DNA of 47,771 nt, from positions 1 through 47,771 of the forward strand of contig QCJI01000007.1 in NCBI GenBank assembly GCA_003216135.1, in the 5' to 3' direction. The DNA comes from Prochlorococcus sp. AG-409-A22 (GTDB lineage Bacteria > Cyanobacteriota > Cyanobacteriia > PCC-6307 > Cyanobiaceae). The position numbers and the translations under genes were made by a program. The notes beneath the pieces are model-generated. The model was not told the origin of the DNA. It ran no database searches and saw nothing but the letters and a program-made list of their open reading frames with translations. Positions 45,812 to 47,771 of this stretch are shown here, one piece after another (position 1 is the stretch's first letter; each line of letters begins with the position of its first letter).

Positions 45812-45917
45812 AACAATCAAGAACCCAATAGATATATTTAAAAGGTGGTTACTAGACTTACTTGTTCCATATATAGAAGGAACTAATAAAAAAAATAAAG
45901 AAAAAAAGAAAGATTAA
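45780..45917 (+). CDS. Possible 45-aa basic peptide, overlapping frame
   Basis: A TTG ORF with AGGA about 7 bases upstream encodes LVGLFTLLDKTIKNPIDIFK, then RWLLDLLVPYIEG and a very Lys-rich tail. It begins inside the 30-aa peptide in another frame. The two may be coupled genes, or one gene split by a frameshift (TM segment plus basic tail). Confidence 0.35.
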   Translation: MLVGLFTLLDKTIKNPIDIFKRWLLDLLVPYIEGTNKKNKEKKKD

Positions 45918-46081
45918 ATAAAACGCTTATTACTTGCAAATCTATATTAAATACGATTAAACGTCGATCTAACATAGAGGGATAAAACCCATTTTTTTTT
46001 AGTTTTGATTAACTTCAGTTAAATTTAGAAAATATTTGAAATTAGATTTTTGTTATTATAAATTTGATTTAAATTTTCTTT

Positions 46082-46561
46082 GTGGTTGATTTTTCTAAAC
46101 TTGAAAATATTTCTCCTTTGTATTCTTATTGGAAATCGGATCAGGATGATATCGATGAAAGAAATAGGTTATTAATTGCTAATAAGAATAGTAAGGCTTT
46201 ATTTCTCTTCGAGAAAGAACCTTACAAGTGGGAGATATTATTTCAAAGCATTATCAGAGAAATAATAAATGGAGATCAATCCTCAATAAAAGGAATGAAA
46301 ATTATATTAAGTAGCCTTTCTATTAAAGTAAGAAAAAAAGTTTTAAATGATTTACTTGAGAATAAATTTATTAATCAAGATTGTTATTTAGAACTAAATA
46401 ATCCCCTTGATATTAAATCAGAAAGTAAAAAGAATTTTCTTAGATTTATAAGAATATTTTTTGCTATTTTCACAAACCCGTATGGAATTGTAATAAGAAG
46501 AAAAAAAACTCATATTTATGAGAAGACAGGATTTCTATTTAATTATTTAAGAAATTTATAA
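46082..46561 (+). CDS. Hypothetical protein, 159 aa
   Basis: The 159-residue product starts with GTG (MVDFSKLENISPLYSYWKSD). It is helical and charged, with a hydrophobic stretch near residues 120-135 (FLRFIRIFFAIFTNPYGI) that may associate with membranes. No family recognised. It is the longest ORF after the tRNA and is preceded by 164 bp of AT-rich sequence. Confidence 0.5.
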   Translation: MVDFSKLENISPLYSYWKSDQDDIDERNRLLIANKNSKALFLFEKEPYKWEILFQSIIREIINGDQSSIKGMKIILSSLSIKVRKKVLNDLLENKFINQDCYLELNNPLDIKSESKKNFLRFIRIFFAIFTNPYGIVIRRKKTHIYEKTGFLFNYLRNL

Positions 46562-46643
46562 AGGTCCTATAAATTTTTGTATCATACGTTTGAATTTCTT
46601 TTGGAATTATTGATAGGTTGTAAATTCTAAATTAAATTTTGAC

Positions 46644-46778
46644 ATGACTAAAAAACAAGGAAATGAACTAGCTACAGTAAAGGTATATTTAAATACTGGA
46701 ATAATTGCTACTTTAGTAGGAGTTGGTTTTATATTATCAACACTTATATTTGGTGTCCTTTTTATAGCATTAAAGTAG
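46644..46778 (+). CDS. 44-aa single-TM peptide
   Basis: ATG ORF with a polar N-terminus (MTKKQGNELATVKVYLNTG) and one hydrophobic helix (IIATLVGVGFILSTLIFGVL). Clear membrane-peptide pattern; probably a real small gene missed by length cut-offs. Function unknown. Confidence 0.5.
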   Translation: MTKKQGNELATVKVYLNTGIIATLVGVGFILSTLIFGVLFIALK

Positions 46779-46779
46779 A

Positions 46780-47113
46780 AAAAATATTCGGTTATTAATT
46801 TAAAGAAAAATAAGGAGTATTTTTAATACTAAATTCAGCCTCATTAGATTGCGGTTGATTATCCTCTATATAATTTTACTCTTTATAATTTAATATAATT
46901 ATAAAGAATTTTGTTTAAAGTAATTCCATATTCAAAATTAAAAACTTTATTTTATAAATCATTTCTAGATAAAAGAATAATGCTAATAGATAACAAAGAT
47001 GGATCACAATCTATTCTTATACTTTAATCCCATCAATACTTTTTAGAATTTAATGCATTTACTTTGTATTTACTAAGAGGAATGTAAAATTAAAGCAATA
47101 GAATATATTTTCT
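46780..47113. other. Gene-free AT-rich gap with a long inverted repeat
   Basis: I see no ORF with coding character. The notable element is the inverted repeat at 46880-46907, listed separately. The promoter of the next gene probably lies near its 3' end. Confidence 0.4.
46880..46907. repeat. 11-bp perfect AT-rich inverted repeat
   Basis: TCTTTATAATT (46880-46890) and AATTATAAAGA (46897-46907) are exact reverse complements with a 6-base centre. A partial T-run follows. It could be a weak terminator for the small gene at 46644-46778 or a binding site. Confidence 0.5.
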
Positions 47114-47119
47114 GTGATT

Positions 47120-47335
47120 ATGGGCGAAGCTAAGAGAAGAAAAGAATTAGGAGTCCCTCCTCGAGAAAAACCTGTAAATCTAAAGCTCCCTGAACTTGAT
47201 AAAAAAGCTTTACAAGAAAAAGTAAGGTCTACATTATATAAATATCCAATTATTCCATTACTTTTTTATTTAGTAGCAATAACGATAATCGTTGGAGGCT
47301 CAATTTATTTATTAAAATTTTACAAAGTTTTTTAA
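47120..47335 (+). CDS. DUF2839-like small membrane protein
   Basis: The 71-residue protein begins MGEAKRRKELG. That opening is typical of a set of small cyanobacterial proteins of the DUF2839 type, so the ATG at 47120 is preferred to the GTG at 47114. One transmembrane helix lies near residues 46-64 (IPLLFYLVAITIIVGGSIYL). Function unknown. Confidence 0.6.
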   Translation: MGEAKRRKELGVPPREKPVNLKLPELDKKALQEKVRSTLYKYPIIPLLFYLVAITIIVGGSIYLLKFYKVF

Positions 47336-47771
47336 TAGTCAAAAATTTAAATTGTGTTTCCTTGTGAAAGGATTTTAAAATTAAATTTGTCTATTAATTA
47401 TTTTTGCTTGTTTAGAAAATTTAACGATTCCCTTTCATCTAACTTAAATATTAAAAACTTGAGATTAAAGTATACTTTGGTTTAATTTTATTCTTGCAAT
47501 TTGTATAATTCTACTTTCCTATAATCATTTTTTAGGAGATAACAATAATAACTCTTTATTATTTTTGTGATTTCTCTTTCAATCTTTCTAATAATTGTTG
47601 GTCTTTATGGATTAAAAGGACATAAGATTTATTCCATGTTTATTCAGAAAAGTTAGTAATAGAATCTGTTGAAATTATTTAAATTTAACAAAAGAATTCA
47701 GCTAGATATATTATTTAATAACAATAAATAAAATTGAATACAAAACAACAGTAGAAATTATTGCCATTGCT
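47336..47771. other. 436-bp end region without a clear gene
   Basis: Very AT-rich. One GTG ORF from 47567 gives a 29-residue hydrophobic peptide (ISLSIFLIIVGLYGLKGHK), with no convincing ribosome binding site. I see no RNA gene or clear terminator. Confidence 0.35.

Overview
The window is a piece of chromosome from a high-light-type Prochlorococcus, or a very close relative. The base composition is visibly AT-rich (about 30% G+C by eye). Genes are short and tightly packed, and many start with TTG. Only one Pcb chlorophyll a/b antenna gene is seen. The order pcb, gltS-like carrier, SDR, lycopene cyclase, POR-like SDR, MscS, isochorismatase-like, fur agrees with what I remember of high-light Prochlorococcus. 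I cannot name the strain without a search.

Layout. 1-17.4 kb is core metabolism: the 3' end of menB, glgA, murF, then glmU, an MnmC-type methyltransferase and aroA on the minus strand. Next come comB, a nitrilase, an N-acetylmuramoyl-L-alanine amidase, murI and a polyprenyl diphosphate synthase, tightly packed on the plus strand. After that are acs, a DUF1350 hydrolase, a DEDDh exonuclease, and hisS with two small coupled genes. 17.5-26.7 kb carries the photosynthesis genes: a small HTH-like protein, a 537-bp gap, pcb with a clear terminator, a GltS-type carrier, a GST, a membrane-bound GIY-YIG-like protein, an SDR plus lycopene cyclase pair, a POR-like SDR and an MscS channel. 26.7-31.8 kb has an isochorismatase-like hydrolase, fur, an ArsS-type radical SAM protein, a glucosylglycerol-phosphatase-like protein and a divergent 502-aa orphan. 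31.8-38.9 kb is a sulfur and siroheme block: metY, metA, a SulP permease, an FAD oxidoreductase and a long His-rich CbiX chelatase. 39-45 kb holds DUF2811-like, GMC oxidoreductase, pentapeptide-repeat, RHH plus GIY-YIG-like pair, gloA, Tic20-like and exported small genes. A frameshifted two-TM gene and tRNA-Ser(UGA) follow. 45-47.8 kb is gene-poor, with tiny membrane proteins and broken reading frames.

Working together. menB (phylloquinone) and the polyprenyl synthase (probably the plastoquinone tail) feed the photosynthetic electron chain, while pcb and lycopene cyclase supply the antenna and its carotenoids. murF, glmU, murI and the amidase are cell-wall functions. metA carries a Glu at the position that selects acetyl-CoA, which suits its neighbour metY, an O-acetylhomoserine sulfhydrylase.

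The most interesting candidate is the overlapping minus-strand pair at 41728-42619: a ribbon-helix-helix-like protein followed by a degenerate GIY-YIG/T5orf172-like protein. Two near-identical 16-bp operator-like repeats lie 22 bp apart over the -35 region. This layout resembles a self-regulated toxin-antitoxin-like or nuclease-regulator module, but the function is untested.
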